Assembly: GCA_006176705.1 (NCBI GenBank)
Contig: QRFJ01000765.1
Span: 434,001 to 498,000 of the forward strand
Source of the DNA: Cocos nucifera
Taxonomy: Eukaryota; Streptophyta; Magnoliopsida; Arecales; Arecaceae
Length of the DNA: 64,000 bases
Direction of reading: 5' to 3'
In this document: positions 1 through 12,290 of the stretch, piece after piece
How the letters are laid out: the number at the start of each line of letters is the position of its first letter
Numbering within the stretch: position 1 is the stretch's first letter
Made by a program: the position numbers and the translations under genes
The notes under the pieces: generated by a model
Seen by the model: the letters and a program-made list of their open reading frames with translations, nothing else
The model's database searches: none
What the model was told of the DNA's origin: nothing

Positions 1-172
1 AACTAACCTATAGAAAATCTTCTTTCTGCAGTCTTGATACTTTGGCTTTGGTTTCTTGCTTTACCTTATATTCTAGATCTCTGAAGCACCAACCAAGCCC
101 CTAAAATCTCTGGAGCCAACCCCCTGACTCCTCTGATGGCCTTCCAAAGCTTGGGAGCACCATAAATCCTCA
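1..172 (-). repeat. 3' LTR of LARD1, cut by window start
   Basis: This segment repeats the right-hand end of the LTR at 1908-2779 with few differences: both carry the CTTCTTTCTG-type stretch, the GAAGCACCAACCAAG-type stretch and end in AAATCCTCA. Read on the minus strand it is the start of the 3' LTR, and only about 170 bp of roughly 870 bp lies in the window. The same LTR family, more diverged, occurs at 33567-34493 and 61319-62227. Confidence 0.8.
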
Positions 173-1802
173 TAATCTCCATCTTGGTGCCCCAAGCTTT
201 GGCAAACCCCTCGGTAATGACCTCCTGCATGTTTCTGCTGTCCCTGCGCACTCGACAGCACCTATTCAAGCATCGCCTTTGTCAATCCTCTTCAGCTGTT
301 GTGCACCCTTGAGGCCTTTAGGATGACTGCCTCCACCACTGAAGACCTATGCTTACACCTCTACACCACCTTGGAATTATAGGATCCCTTCTGCTTAGCA
401 GCTGCATCATTTTTTCTGGACTTTCCTAGAGAATCCACAGCATTCCTATACTGACACTCACCACAAATCCTGACATGGTCTCCTCAGAACTATAACTGTC
501 CTCCTGCATATGCCGCTCCACCTAGAACTATGCATCTTCGATGCTGGTGCTAGGATATCGATCCTTCCGCACTCCTTTGCTCTGAACTCATGTCAAATTC
601 CTCTCTAATTATAAAGCCACCTATCTGGAGCTCCACCTATATCCAAAGTCCATCTGATGCCATAAAAGCCAACTCTGTCACTGAGTCCCTTGAGGCCAAC
701 CACTCAACATTGCACTGCTGAGCCTACCACTGTACCTCAAATACCGTCGCTACTCCTTCGAACCCTCCATGCTCTACGGATTCCTTCGAAGCTGTCTCGG
801 ATGCTTCCACAATCCACGGGCACCTTCGAAACATAAGAGCTCATCCAACTCTTCTAAAACCAGCGATTGAACCCTAGGAAATTCCACCCTGGTCCTTCTC
901 TTCTGCCCCTACACCAGCCATCATTTTAGTTGCATCCGGAGAACCATCCTCCACCTGAACCATGACTCTTTCTGATGCTCCTATAGAAGAAATTTGATCC
1001 ATGATACTCTCGACTGCTAGAGACCTCCTAGCACTCCCTAAGACCCCCTATCTTTTCTTGAGACATGCACCCAATCTTCCTAAGATACCATTGACACTCT
1101 ATGCTGAGATACACTCCTCGACTGCTGCACCACCAAGCCTCTCTCAGCCCTGTGCCTTCAGGAAAGCACTCCTGTAGCACTTCAGTGCTCCCTGACTCAT
1201 CTCTATGCCACTCTATAGCCACCCAGTCCTAACCTGTTGGATCTCTATGGATCATCCATTTCCATCACTCCTAAGGCTTCGTAAATCCATGCTTTGGTCG
1301 AACCACTGAATACATCTCCGACTACTTCCCCACCTTCTAGACATCGAAGGATATATAGTCGCTTCTTCAGCCTTTCTTCGACCATTACCCCTTGAGAAAC
1401 CTCTCTTCAATAGTCCTACACTATCCATCTTCCTAAAAAATTTTGATGCTCTCTACTGAGATACCGCCCTCGACTGCTGCATCACCGAGCCTCTCTCAGC
1501 CCTACATCTCCAGGAAAGCGCTACTATAGCACTCCAGCACTCTCTACCTATCACATAACCGTCATACACCCCGATCTTTCCATCAAGATCGATCAGCAAA
1601 TCATGCACCAGATCCTTTTATCCTAAGAAAATTCCTTTTCATTAATCCTCTCAACCTCCACCTTCAACCCACTGCTCTTGGTTGGCCAAACCACAGCAAT
1701 AACAAGGTAGATTTGAGACATACTGTAGAATTCTTGTGCAGATTTTTTATTTCACTTTATACGACTTCTTTTCTTCCATGCACCATCAGGCTCTAAAACT
1801 TG
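173..1802 (-). mobile_element. LARD1 internal region, non-coding
   Basis: The region lies between two LTRs of one family and shows no gag, protease, integrase or RT domain in any frame. Open frames are short (64 residues or fewer). It is therefore a large retrotransposon-derived non-autonomous element that would depend on a partner for its proteins. About 750 bp next to the 3' LTR align with 34494-35277, so the sequence is a defined family rather than random filler. The minus-strand stretch just before the 3' LTR is purine-rich and may hold the polypurine tract. The element has inserted into copia A: position 2780 continues the copia leader. Autonomous copia E carries an LTR of the same family and is a candidate helper. 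Confidence 0.7.
1105..1545. repeat. 89-bp direct duplication in LARD1
   Basis: Positions 1105-1193 and 1457-1545 are diverged copies of one 89-bp sequence, 352 bp apart. Shared blocks include CGACTGCTGCA and GCCTCTCTCAGCCCT. Nothing suggests coding; it is an internal segmental duplication of the element. Confidence 0.8.
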
Positions 1803-1907
1803 GCTCTAATACCATATTGTTGTCCACAACATTCTAGGCATCACTTAGCTCTAATACTATATTATTGTCCATAACATTTCAGGCATCACCTAGCTCTGAT
1901 ACCAAAT
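1803..1907 (-). repeat. Triplicated primer-binding-site/LTR junction
   Basis: Three copies of the complement of the copia primer site lie at 1803-1814, 1848-1859 and 1893-1904, exactly 45 bp apart. The third is a perfect complement of TGGTATCAGAGC (initiator Met-tRNA type); the first two carry changes. Each is followed by AT-rich bases and then a variant of the LTR edge: TGTTGTCC, TATTGTCC, TATAGACC. The repeated unit is therefore LTR edge plus spacer plus primer site. A normal element has one copy. Confidence 0.8.
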
Positions 1908-2779
1908 TATAGACCCATGATATCATTCTTGATATCACAAGTATCGATATCATGTTGCGGAAGCTTCTGATCTTTAGCATGGATCTTAAGGAACCTATGA
2001 CATTCTCTATGGGTAGCACACCATCGATCCTCCACCTAGATTTGTGATGGGGTGCCTCCCTCCTTGGGCTTGAGGGAGATGCCCCCTTCTCTAGGCCTTC
2101 TTCAAGAATCCTAGGATGGCAACTCTAGAGAGAAGAGAAGAAGAGAGTTGAGGGAGAAAAGGTCTATATTCCACAGCATTCACGGCATTAATGAAATCCT
2201 AATACAACTTATGTATTTATACATAGCCATTAGGCCCGACCAAAAAACTCTCCGGCTAACCCAATATATGAAAGCACTCACCGAGCTCATGTATACCCAT
2301 GTCTTCCATGCTCTCATCCTCTGAATCTAGATCTAACCCATACATAAATTAACCCCCTTAAGACCTCTTAAACCAGGCCTTAGGACCCCTAGGATCAACC
2401 TAGACCCTAGCCTAAAATAGACCCTCGCGTAACTCTACCCACACACTAAGTTGGCTCAGTCTCAGTACTGAGCCAGCTAAGTTCTACTGGGTTGGCTCAA
2501 TCTAAAATTGAGCTAGCCCAGTTCTGTGCCGTGCTAGCAGTCCCAAATGTGCAACTCTCTATTTTGCCTGTGCTCTGAGACTTAGCTGACCCAATTTTGG
2601 ACTGAGCCGGCTAACCTGCAGAAAATCTTCTTTCTATAGTCTTAATTCTTTGGCTTTGATTTTTTGTTTCACCTTGTATCCCAGGCTCCGAAGCACCAAC
2701 CAAGCTCTTGGAATCTCCAGAGCCAACCCCCTGACTCCTCCCATGGTCTTCCAAGGCTTGGAAGCACCATAAATCCTCA
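1908..2779 (-). repeat. 5' LTR of LARD1
   Basis: On the minus strand this LTR is followed by the primer site. Its far end (AAATCCTCA at 2779) matches the end of the partial LTR at 172. Length is about 872 bp, close to the 909 and 927 bp of the related LTRs further right. Bases 2780-2784 (TATGA) begin the flanking copia A leader and would be the target duplication; the other copy is outside the window. The exact edge next to the primer site is uncertain because that junction is triplicated. Confidence 0.75.
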
Positions 2780-4016
2780 TATGAAGATCCTAAGATAATT
2801 TCATAAAATATGGGTTAAAGAATAATGGGTTAGCTTTGATCAGGTCATTAACTGGACTAAACATAGGGTTAGATTAAATATGGACTAAGTTAAGAAATTG
2901 ATCCAACCTAATTAATAGTTAATTAGGATTAGATCATTTCTTTTCTATAGATCAATTTAATAGTTGTAGTTGATCAAAGTCCATACATCGAAACTGATCG
3001 TGGCTCAGTAGTTGAGCCTAAGTTTTTAGGCAGACCAAATCAAAACTAATACACTGATTGGTATCTAAGGTAAGTCTGGTATTTCTAGACTTATGGTTTT
3101 TAATTGACAGCCCACTTTTCTGACCATTTTTTATGGTGTCTAAGGCAAGCCTTGGTAGACCCTTCCATCGATCTCACTTATCTGGCCAATGTGGTTAATC
3201 AACTTTTGATTAGATTGCTCATTGATTCGTGCTAACCCATGTTACATAGAAAATTAGTGAGATTGATTTTATTCAGTGAGACTGATTTAGGTGCCCATGG
3301 ATCGAAATTGATCCTAGTCCTCATCTATGACTTGAGAAGTCAGTGGGAGGATTTGACTTAGTGAAGTCAATAGGAGCAATTTGGTCCATGTCTTCTCTAT
3401 CCTTAAATCACCTATAATTTTAAATTCTCTAAAATTATTAGATCCTTAAAATGATAAAGTTATGGGGATAACTGAGTCATAGCCTCATATTAAGTTGGAT
3501 GATAATGGATCCATTAACTCAATAATCATTGGAGGCCCAAAGGCCTGGTGCTTATTGACTAATAGAATTATCATTCATAATATGATAATTTGGAAGTATC
3601 TCTCTAATGATGGTTAGGTTAACCAACCAAAGTTGGACTTAATCATTCGTTAGTTAGATGCACCAAGTATGGTCATGTTAATGGTTGGACCTAATCGGAT
3701 CCTTGCAGTGGAGGCCAAAGCCTACTAATTAGGTTTCTAGGATAAAATTAAATTACTAGAAGTTGTTTGAAAAAATAATTGGTTAAAAAACCTACCCATA
3801 AATGTACATGGATTGATCGGCCAAAGTCGGACTTGGGTGTAGTCTATATGAATTTTAGTACCTACTAGAAAATTAAAGTAATTCCTCGAATTAGAGGTAG
3901 AGGCTACCAATTCATACAAAATAGTGGGAGAACCTTTAGACTAAAGTCCAAGTCTCTAGGCTTAAAATAATTTATAAATTTTAAGTCATTGTTTTCTTTT
4001 CTTATAGATTAAGGCT
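2780..4016 (+). mobile_element. Copia A, remaining 5' leader
   Basis: The sequence follows the untranslated leader of copia B (about 41529-42710) block by block, for example the GTGTCTAAGGCAAGC block at 3137 and at 41892. It starts abruptly at the LARD1 edge, so A's 5' LTR and first part of the leader lie left of the window. No coding is seen. Confidence 0.75.
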
Positions 4017-4300
4017 AAATCCTAATTACTTCTATCACTGTCAGACAATGATGACTTATGGAACCCAACTTTGATAATTAATATCAAAAGTTAAATTTGG
4101 TTCAGCAGCATGAAAGGGTTCATGCTAGGGCTTGCAAGTCCAATCAAAATAAAAGATCTAAGACTAACAAGATTCAGGCAAAGTGCTTCTACTGCTAGAA
4201 GCAAGATCATAGGTAGAAGAATTATCTTACTTTTCTTGATCCTGATAGGTTGAATAAGAGGAAGGAGCAAAGAGTTACTCATCAAGGATGTTATATGATA
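4017..4300 (+). pseudogene. Copia A gag remnant
   Basis: The N-terminus matches copia B gag up to the YQKL region near 4085. The sequence then jumps to the Lys-rich stretch and the zinc knuckle at about 4180-4215, where CFYC followed by H can be read with a stop in place of the residue after the second Cys. Compared with B, about 480 bp of gag is deleted at about 4095. Gag normally packages element RNA; this copy cannot. Confidence 0.7.
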
Positions 4301-5640
4301 TACCTTATAATTTTTTTGTTTGTAATTCAACTAACTAGATATTGGATATCGGTAGTTTTATGCAATTTATTGTAAGAACTATAAGTAAAGTAAAAAGTTT
4401 GAAAATGATAATAGATTTCCGAATGTCTAGGATGGAAGTCTTGTTCCAGTCCTAGCTTAAGAAATTATCGAGCATGTATTCAAAATTTATCATTTAAAGT
4501 GACTGTCACTATTATTCATTGTTTATAATAAATATGATCTTTGTTAGCCCTTTGGCCAAAGATGATCATTATTTATTTTTAAAGAAAATTATTATGATAT
4601 TATTATGAATAATATCACAATAATACATGGATAATAAAGAAATGATATTTAATATTTATATAGTCTGTTAAGTATAATGTACATATCTATTAAAAATTCA
4701 AGTTAGATAATGTCAAAAATATCTATCTTTGACATTATAGGCTTAGTCATATTAACAAGAACAAGATAAATAGATCAGTTTAAGAGAAAAATCTCAATAT
4801 CAATGATTGTGAATCACTAATGACCTATGAGTCTTATCTTCTTAGGAAGATGATAAAGTCACCTTTTACTAGAAAAGGTGACAAAGTCAGTAAGATTCTA
4901 AATCTCATACATAGTGATGTATGTAAACTTATAAACTCAAGTGCTAGAGGAGCATATCAATATTTCATTATAGACGACCTTTCTAGGTATGGGTGTGTCT
5001 AGCCTGAATCATTTAAAATATTTAAATGATTCAATAATAAAATAAAAAATATATTAAAAAATATATTAAAATTCTTCGATCAGATTGATGAGGCAAATAT
5101 TTATCCAGTGAGTTTATGGCATATCTAGGAGAGAATAGGATTCTCTCATAGTAGACTCCTTTTGGAACATAGTGTATCAAAAAGGAAAAATCAAACTTTG
5201 TTAGACATGGTTTGATCCATGATAGGATTTACTAGTTTGTCCGTTTCAAGATTAAGCTCTTGAGACTGCTTGTTTTACTCTAAAAATTTACATTGAGGGA
5301 ATCTATCGCAAAGACTCCATATGAGATATGGATTGGACATGGACTTAGACTTTTTTACCTTTAGGCTTAGGGTTGTCAGGCCTACATCAAAAGTTTGCAC
5401 ATAGATAAACTTGGATCACAATTCAATAGATATTAGGGGTCATAACTTCTACCATCTTAAAGAACAAAAGTTGTTTTCAGCAGTAGGACATTCTTTTCGA
5501 AAAGAAAGTTTCTTAGAGAAGAAACTGATGCCTATTAAGTTGAATTTAAGGAAGTTTGACTGGTAGAAAGAACTGACATAATCTAGTGAATCTATAGAAC
5601 TAGATTTGATTAGATCAAACATGGAGCCCATTAAAAAGGC
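4301..5640 (+). pseudogene. Copia A protease and integrase remnant
   Basis: A degraded protease active-site region (ILDIGSF, where B has WILDT followed by SS) lies near 4340. The integrase entry segment follows at 4735-5000 with the ESYLLRKM and GDKVSK blocks and HSDVC, matching ESCLLGKM and HTDVCG in copia B. The second catalytic region follows in fragments to about 5400. Many stops and small shifts occur. The longest open stretch is 60 residues at 4820-5002. Confidence 0.65.
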
Positions 5641-5699
5641 ACCTTTAAAAATATTTGGTAGAATACCGCATCAGCTGGATAGATACCTTGATATTTAGG

Positions 5700-6747
5700 T
5701 CCGAGATGACAATCCTATTAAGCTCAATAAGAACAACGAGGATCCGATCACCTAGATGGATGCTATGTAGTGGTTTAACTCTGAGAAGTGGCTTGGAGCC
5801 ATGAAATTCAAATTGAAGTCCATGAATATCAATAGTGTGTGGACACTAGTTGATCCACCTAAAGGGATAAAATCCATTGGGTGCAAATGGATCTTCAAAA
5901 TGGATCAAAGTGGCACAGATGGGAATGTGTAGACCTATAAAGCCCGTTTGGCTAAATACATTTTGAATGTATATCTTTGTTATGAATAAAGATGAACCCT
6001 ATATTTATAAGTTGGCAAAAAATTCTATAGTGTTATTTCTTGTGGTGTCTGTGGATGTCATTCTCTTAATCGAAAATGATATTCCAGCATTACAAAAAAT
6101 AAAGATTTAGCTATCATCTTATTTCTCCATGTACGAGATCAGACTTGGTATACTCACTAAAGATAGTGAGCAGATACCAATCTGATCCAGATGAGAACCA
6201 CTGAAAGATTATATAGACAATCCTTAAGTATTTAAAAAATACTAAGGTCCAATGACTCATATAAAGAAAAACTAACTTAAAACTTATGGAATATTTTTAT
6301 TCTAATTTTAGTCAGATAAAGATGACAGCAGGAGAGTCATGAATGTATCCTAATTGAAGGAGCAATCTACTAAAAAAATTTTAAGTAGAATACTATAGCC
6401 TATTCTATTAGTGATGTAGAGTATATCGTGGCATCTGATGCTACCATGTAGGTTGTATGGTGGCATAAGTTCATTAGCAAGCTAGGAGAGGCACCCTCCT
6501 TCGATGGTCCAATCCTATTATAGCACTGGAGCCCTAGCTCTGGCTAAAGAACTGAAGGTACACCATAGGATCAGTATACTCTACATCGCTATCACATTAG
6601 ATTTTAGATCAAAGTGATGTCAATCTTTAGAAGATTGACGAAAAATAAGATCTTGATCGACCCATTTACTTAAGCCTAGGAACTAAGAAATTCTACGAGC
6701 TCAAGTGAAATATAGAATATTTGATATCGTTTTGATTGGCTTTAGTC
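5700..6747 (+). pseudogene. Copia A reverse transcriptase/RNase H remnant
   Basis: The RT N-terminal part (VWTLVDPPKGIKSIGCKW, 5838-5893) is clear. Near 5960 the sequence jumps to a position corresponding to about 45640 of copia B, so most of the RT palm is deleted. The RNase H segment follows at 6380-6600 with YIVASDA and WWHKFI blocks. No functional polymerase is possible. Confidence 0.7.
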
Positions 6748-6758
6748 CAGGTAAAAGT

Positions 6759-9074
6759 TGTTAGAAAATGTGTCATAAAGTCAATCATCTAAGTTGTAGA
6801 TGATTGAAATTAGTATATGAATTATCAGATAATAATAGTTATTTGGTTTATTCATCATAAAAGTTTTAGTTTCTTAAATGAACTCCTATCTTATGATGAA
6901 GTTCTTAGAACTATAATCAATCGATAAAGAAAAATTTATCGGATGGTTCTTAAACTATTCACGATCAAATGATAAGTTATTAACAAGGATAATAACTTAT
7001 CTAGTATAGATCGTTGTATGCCATATGCATTGGTTTTCCTCATAATCAAGTGGTATGGAGATAATGGTATGGCATCTAGATGGGATGTAGGAGTATATCT
7101 ATACTGAACATGACTAATGTAGCACTCTACTGTCAAGAGTAGCTAGCTAAGGCCAATAGGTATAAGTGGCCCTCTGACCTGAGATCACCATGGTGACTTG
7201 CAAGCAACTCACTATACTTTGGTGCCAACATACCTATATTTTTAATACAATAATAAAAGATTTTTGGATACAGTCAAGTACTTATAGAGTCGATATGTAA
7301 GTCAAGATGGGATTAGCTACTCTTGATTAACTTTAGGAAGCGAATGTTTTGTGGTGTTTCAATTTAGCAAAACCTAGGCCTGGATAATCCTTATGAGGAG
7401 TCATGGGATTTATAAAATTTTGAAACATAATATAGATAACTTGTATGAGTATTGACAGCTAACTCGATGTCATCTTGAGTATTATTGATCAAAAAGATAA
7501 ATTATACAGTAACCATAGGCCAGGATTTTAATAATGTTGCTTTGCATACATTTCACCTATTCGGACGTCAGTACCATTGCTAGATGGTTACTTCAATTGA
7601 TATAAAAATTAATTTCTATGCTATCGACTTAGGTTCAATCCTGTGGAATTACACACATAAGAGGTTGTTACCTGATTGGATGGTTGATCGATGATTGAGA
7701 ATCATTCAATGATCGAATCATCAATATGATTGATGAATGATCAAGTGCAAGTATTATAGGAGGATTGATTAGCAATTAGATGGATAATTTGCTCAATTTG
7801 ATTAAGCAATTAGACTAAGATCAATTCTAATTGAATTAGATTCAATTAGAATTAGTTTGAACTTAATTGGATTATGTCTAAGTGGTTTATTGGATAAGCC
7901 AGTTGTAAGAAAGAATAAGTCCTTGTTTAATTAGGACTTGAGTGCACCTAATTTTTAATTTGATTAAAAATTAAATCAGATATAAATTTAATTAAATTTA
8001 ATTTAATTATATTTTTAATTAAATTAAAATTATCTATTAATTAGGTTGACTCAAAATTATTTTGAATTGGATTTTGACCTAGTCAAAATAGGTGAGTCCT
8101 AGTTTGACTATGACTCCTTCCTTGGGCCCTAAGAGAGCCCATGCCCTCTCATTGTTTTCAGATTTTTGTGAGCCTTCTCCATGCCTAAGAGAGGTTCTCC
8201 ATGCCCCTTGAAGAGTTTGAAATAAATTTGACTTGGTCAAATATAAGAATTGGTTTTGAATTGGATTCTATTTGATAGAGTCCTTGAAAACCAAAATTCT
8301 TCCTCTCCCTCTTTTAGAATTTTTTTTCCATGCCACCCAATTTTTGTGTGCCTTCTTTCTTGTTGGTGTGGACATGAGAAACCTAATTTATTCCATTCAA
8401 ATACTAGAGAAAAAGGAGGAGGAGGCATGGGAGGTTGGGGTGCAAATTTTCTTGGAGGAGAGGCTTCATTAAGATATCAATTGTTGATGTCTTGTAGAGA
8501 CAAAGGTAAGAGAAGATTGTCTTCTCTTTGGATTTTCTTTCTTAATCCTTTCTTTCTTATTTTTGTTAGATTTTTCTATGAGAAAAATCTAAGATAGAGA
8601 GGGAGATGGCATGGAGGATGCATGCTCCAAGTTGTTGGGGCACTAGGGTCTCTTTTGGATATGATTTGATCATGTCCTGATGAGAAGAAAAAGAAGGAAA
8701 GATGGTCTTCTCTTAGGATTCTTTTGAGAACCTTTTCCTCTTAATTTTTGTGTGACTTTTTCATAAGAAAAATTAGAGAGGAATAGATCTAGAAGCATGA
8801 AAAATTCTAGAGGAGAAGGTCTCCTCTTGTCCTGACATGGAGATGGGTTCAGGACATCAATGGTTGATGTCCTAAAAGAGAAGATGTGTCTTCTCTTAGA
8901 ATTTTTTCTTAGCCTTTTTAATTTCTAATTTTTGGAAGATCCAAGGGTTGGACTTCTTCCTTAATCCTTCTAGTATTCTTCATCTCTTGGAGTGTCCAAG
9001 AGATTCAAAGAATTTTTGTAGGTTGACCATCAGAATTTTTGTAGATGGACCATCAAGAGGGAGAAGTCAACAGG
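6759..9074 (+). repeat. Copia A 3' LTR, right end lost
   Basis: It starts with TGTTAGAAAATG after the purine-rich GTAAAAG, and resembles the copia B LTR in its first half (ATGATAAG, GCCATATGCATTGG, ATCACC-GTGACTTGCAAGCAACTCACT blocks). Similarity fades towards 9060, and the expected CA end and PBS-proximal sequence are missing. At about 9075 it abuts gypsy G1 sequence, which itself lacks its end. Open frames at 8237-8597 are chance reading of purine/pyrimidine-rich sequence. Confidence 0.7.
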
Positions 9075-10464
9075 TTAACCTCTTATTTAAGAACTGAAGG
9101 CCTTCAATTTCATTTAAAAATAAAGTTTGGCTTGATCGTTTCCTATGATACTCAATTGCACAAAAGATGAAAGTATTAAAATAAAAAACTTTTATTAAGA
9201 TGTAGCTATCGATAATACATTCATAGATTTTCTAAATTCAATGGCTGGATAGTATAGCTCCTTCTAGCACCTTTATGCGATAAATCTCTGGTCGAATAAT
9301 TTTCTCAATTTCATATGGATCTTTTCAATTTTGGGCAAGCTTGTCTTAAGAAATCTCTGCTTGATGCAGTACTAAGTCTTCGACCCTAAATGTTTTACTC
9401 TTGACTTTAGAATTGTAATATCGAACCACCTTCTGCTTGTAGGCCACCATTCGAACTTGAATCTTTTCTTATTTTTCTTCCAATAAATCAAGATTTGCTC
9501 TAAGATATTATAAATTATTTTATTTACTAAAGCTTTTCACTCATACCGAAGGAAGCTCTAGTTCAACTAGAATAACTGCTTCAGTTTCAAATACCAGAGC
9601 GAATGGAGTTCTTCCAATAGGTAACCTTTGGATGGTTCAGTTAGCCTAGAGAACATGGTAAAGTTTGTCCATCCATGTTCTTTTTGCCCATTCAAGTCTC
9701 GCTTTTATTCCTTGCAGTAATGTTTGGTTAGTTATCTCGACTTCACCATTCACCTGAGCATATGCCACAAATATCAAATGATGGAAAATATTCAAATCTT
9801 TATAGAATTCAGCAAATTTGCTCCTATGAATTGGCATCCATTGTCAGTGATCAATATCCGAGGTAGACCAAATCTATATATAATAAATTTTCAAATAAAC
9901 TCTTGCACTTTAGCATCAATAATCTTTGCCAAAAGTTCAGCTTGTACCCACTTAGTGAAGTAGTCCATTGCCACTAAGAGAAATTATTGCTATCCAAATG
10001 TCGAGTATATCCATCCCCTACTATGCAAATGGCCAAGAAGTACTTAAGGGTGTAAGTAAAGAGGCTGGCTACTGTTAAATATTAGCATATCTTTGATATC
10101 GATTATATCTTTTAATATAATTAACTGCATCCTACTGTATGGTTGACCAATAGTATCCTTGCTAAAGTAACTTATAAGACAATGATCTTGCTTCAAGATG
10201 ATTCCCACACACTCTTTCATGAACCTTCTTCAGGATATAATGAGCTTTAGATGGCTGAAGGCATTTAAGAAGTGGCAAAAAATAAGACCTCTTATATAAT
10301 TTATTTTTATATAAGATGTAGCAAGAGGCCTAATTTCTCAACTTTTGAGCTTCCATAGAATCTCTAGGGAGGATGCCATCTTTAAGGTATAAAACTAGTG
10401 GATCGATCCAACTAGATTCTTGGTCTACTTGCATTATTGTCTGAGGTTCCTCCAAACTCTATTG
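9075..10464 (-). pseudogene. Gypsy G1 integrase
   Basis: Minus-strand frames give the integrase catalytic core with FAEFYKDLNIFHH, QVNGEVEITNQTLLQGIKAR and WMDKLYHVL, collinear with G2 19440-20500. This corresponds to the second half of the rve core and the NxTLLxGI helix of Ty3/gypsy integrases. The zinc-binding domain is fragmentary near 10200-10330. The integrase 3' end runs to about 9250, and the last bases up to 9075 match G2 19205-19260 where G2's tandem array ends. G1 lacks the array, antisense ORF and 3' LTR found in G2. Confidence 0.7.
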
Positions 10465-10935
10465 TTAAAGAACTTTAAAAATGCCTTCTTTAGGCAAGTC
10501 ATTCGAAGCCAAAGTAGCTAATTTAGACAAGATGTCTGCTCTAGACTTCTCCATTCTTAGAATTTGTTGAATGTCAAAACTATCAAAGATCGAAGTTAAG
10601 CTCTTCACCTTATCCAAATATTTTTTCATGCTTTCCTTCTGAGCTTCATAGCTTCCATTGACATGTCCTACCACCAATTATGAAATACTATAGACTTTGA
10701 AATGGTCTATCCCTAATTTCTTTGCTATTTACAATCCTGCAATCAGAGCTTCATATTCTATAATATTATTAGTTGTGAAGAATTCAAAGCGCAACACATA
10801 TTTGGTAATAATCCCTTCTAGGCTAATAAAAATCAAGCTTGCATCTACTTTAGAAACATTAGATGAGCCATCAATATATAAAGCTCAGAAATCTCAGAAA
10901 AGTTTACTTTATCTTTAAAGAAGTTTGGTAAGAGA
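10465..10935 (-). pseudogene. Gypsy G1 archaeal-type RNase H
   Basis: The ORF at 10465-10677 contains VVGHVNGSYEA, the FDIQQILRMEKSRADILSK block and LASNDLP, the C-terminal half of the extra RNase H of Tat-type gypsy elements. The N-terminal half lies at 10700-10930 in broken frames. The domain copies the role of the classical RNase H (removal of RNA from RNA/DNA hybrids) and sits between it and integrase, as in G2. Confidence 0.65.
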
Positions 10936-11019
10936 CTAGATGTACCAGCTTCCCAATGCTCCAGCTCGATCGGATCCAAAATAGTGCATTCAACCATAAA
11001 ATCTGCTAGTATTTAAGCT

Positions 11020-11425
11020 TTGATAGATAACCGAGGTTAGAATTTTATATCAAATTCTGTAAGCTCGATTGCCCATTTTATAATTTTTCCAAAGGTGTCA
11101 GGCCGATGAAGGATTGCTTTTATAGGTTGATCTATAAGAATTATTACTGTATGCCCTTAAAAGTAAGGTCGGAGCTTCCTGGCTGCAACCAACAAAGTAT
11201 AAGTTAGCTTTTTTAGTTTAGTATATCTTATTTCGACATCTCTCAGAACCCGACTTATATAGTAGATTAGCTTTTGAACTTTATTCTACTCTCTGATAGC
11301 TATAGGTAATACCTCCAAATATAAGAATAATTCTTCACCAGATTTAGGTTTGGCAAGAAGGAGAGGTGAGTTGAGGTAGCTTTTCATTTCTTCAAAGACC
11401 AGTTGACATTTTGAAGTCCAACAAA
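11020..11425 (-). pseudogene. Gypsy G1 classical RNase H
   Basis: This region aligns with G2 21170-21560 on the minus strand: blocks corresponding to PEEELFLYLAI, YYISRVL, and the IKAILHRPD segment can be read across frames. Stops and shifts break it. RNase H removes the RNA template after first-strand synthesis. Confidence 0.6.
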
Positions 11426-12290
11426 AGTTTTATAATTGTTTGAGCACTTAGAAGAAAGGCATACAACGTTCTGCCAATCTTAAAATAAAATGATTCAAAG
11501 CCACAATCTTTCTCATCAGGCGCTGAACTTCTTTTATTATTTTGGAAATGACTATCTCTTGAATGGCTTGGATCTTCTCTGAATTTATCTCTGTACCATG
11601 CTTTGACACCATGAATCTCAAGAATTTTTTGAAGATTACTCCAAAAGCATATTTTATAGGATTCAACTTCATTTTGCATCTCTGGAGGATGTTGAATGTC
11701 TCCTCCAAGTCTTCGATATGGTTCTTCGAAGATCAGCTTTTCACGAGCATATCATCTACATAAACTTTCATATTGTAGCAGATCTACTTCTTAAAGATTT
11801 TGTTTACCTAGTGCTAATAGATTGCATCTACATTTTTAAGACTAAATGGTATGATCCTATAACAAAATAGACCATGATCAGTAATAAAGGCTATTTTTTC
11901 TTCGTCTTCTGGTGCCATCTGAATTTGCTTATAATCAGAAAAGACATCCATAAAAGTGAGAAGCTCATGACCCAAGGTTGCATCCACCAATTGATCAATA
12001 TTTATGAGGTTGAGGCTATCCTTTGGATAGACCTTGTTCAAATCAGTAAAATTTATACACATCCACCACTTTTCATTTACTTTCTTAATAAGGACCACAT
12101 TGGCAATCCAGTTCAGATAAGATACCTTCCAGATAAATTCGGCTTTAAGGAATTTGTTTACCTTGTCCGTGATCACCTTTTGATGTTTTGGTGCAAAACT
12201 TTGCTTCCTCTATTTTATAGGTCGGCATGCTTGGTCTCCATTCAAACAATGCTCCATCATCTCTACATCTATCCCTAGCATGTCTGCTGA
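11426..12290 (-). pseudogene. Gypsy G1 reverse transcriptase
   Basis: The ORF at 11814-12176 covers the RT fingers and palm: FLKAEFIWKVSYLNWIANVV, WWMCINFTDLNK, YPKDSLNL, then LLTFMDVFSDYKQIQMA with the first catalytic Asp. The YVDD box is readable at about 11735-11765 in the next segment (KVYVDDMLVKS). The thumb is at 11448-11708 (FMVSKHGTEINSEKIQAI). The polymerase is recognisable but split over at least three frames. Confidence 0.8.

Noticed and set aside
1803..1904. tRNA-like sequences
   Set aside because: The matches are 12-base primer sites complementary to a tRNA end. No cloverleaf can be formed around them.
8237..8597. 115-residue plus-strand ORF and overlapping frames
   Set aside because: It lies in the copia A 3' LTR, in low-complexity T-rich sequence, without domain or conservation in the copia B LTR.
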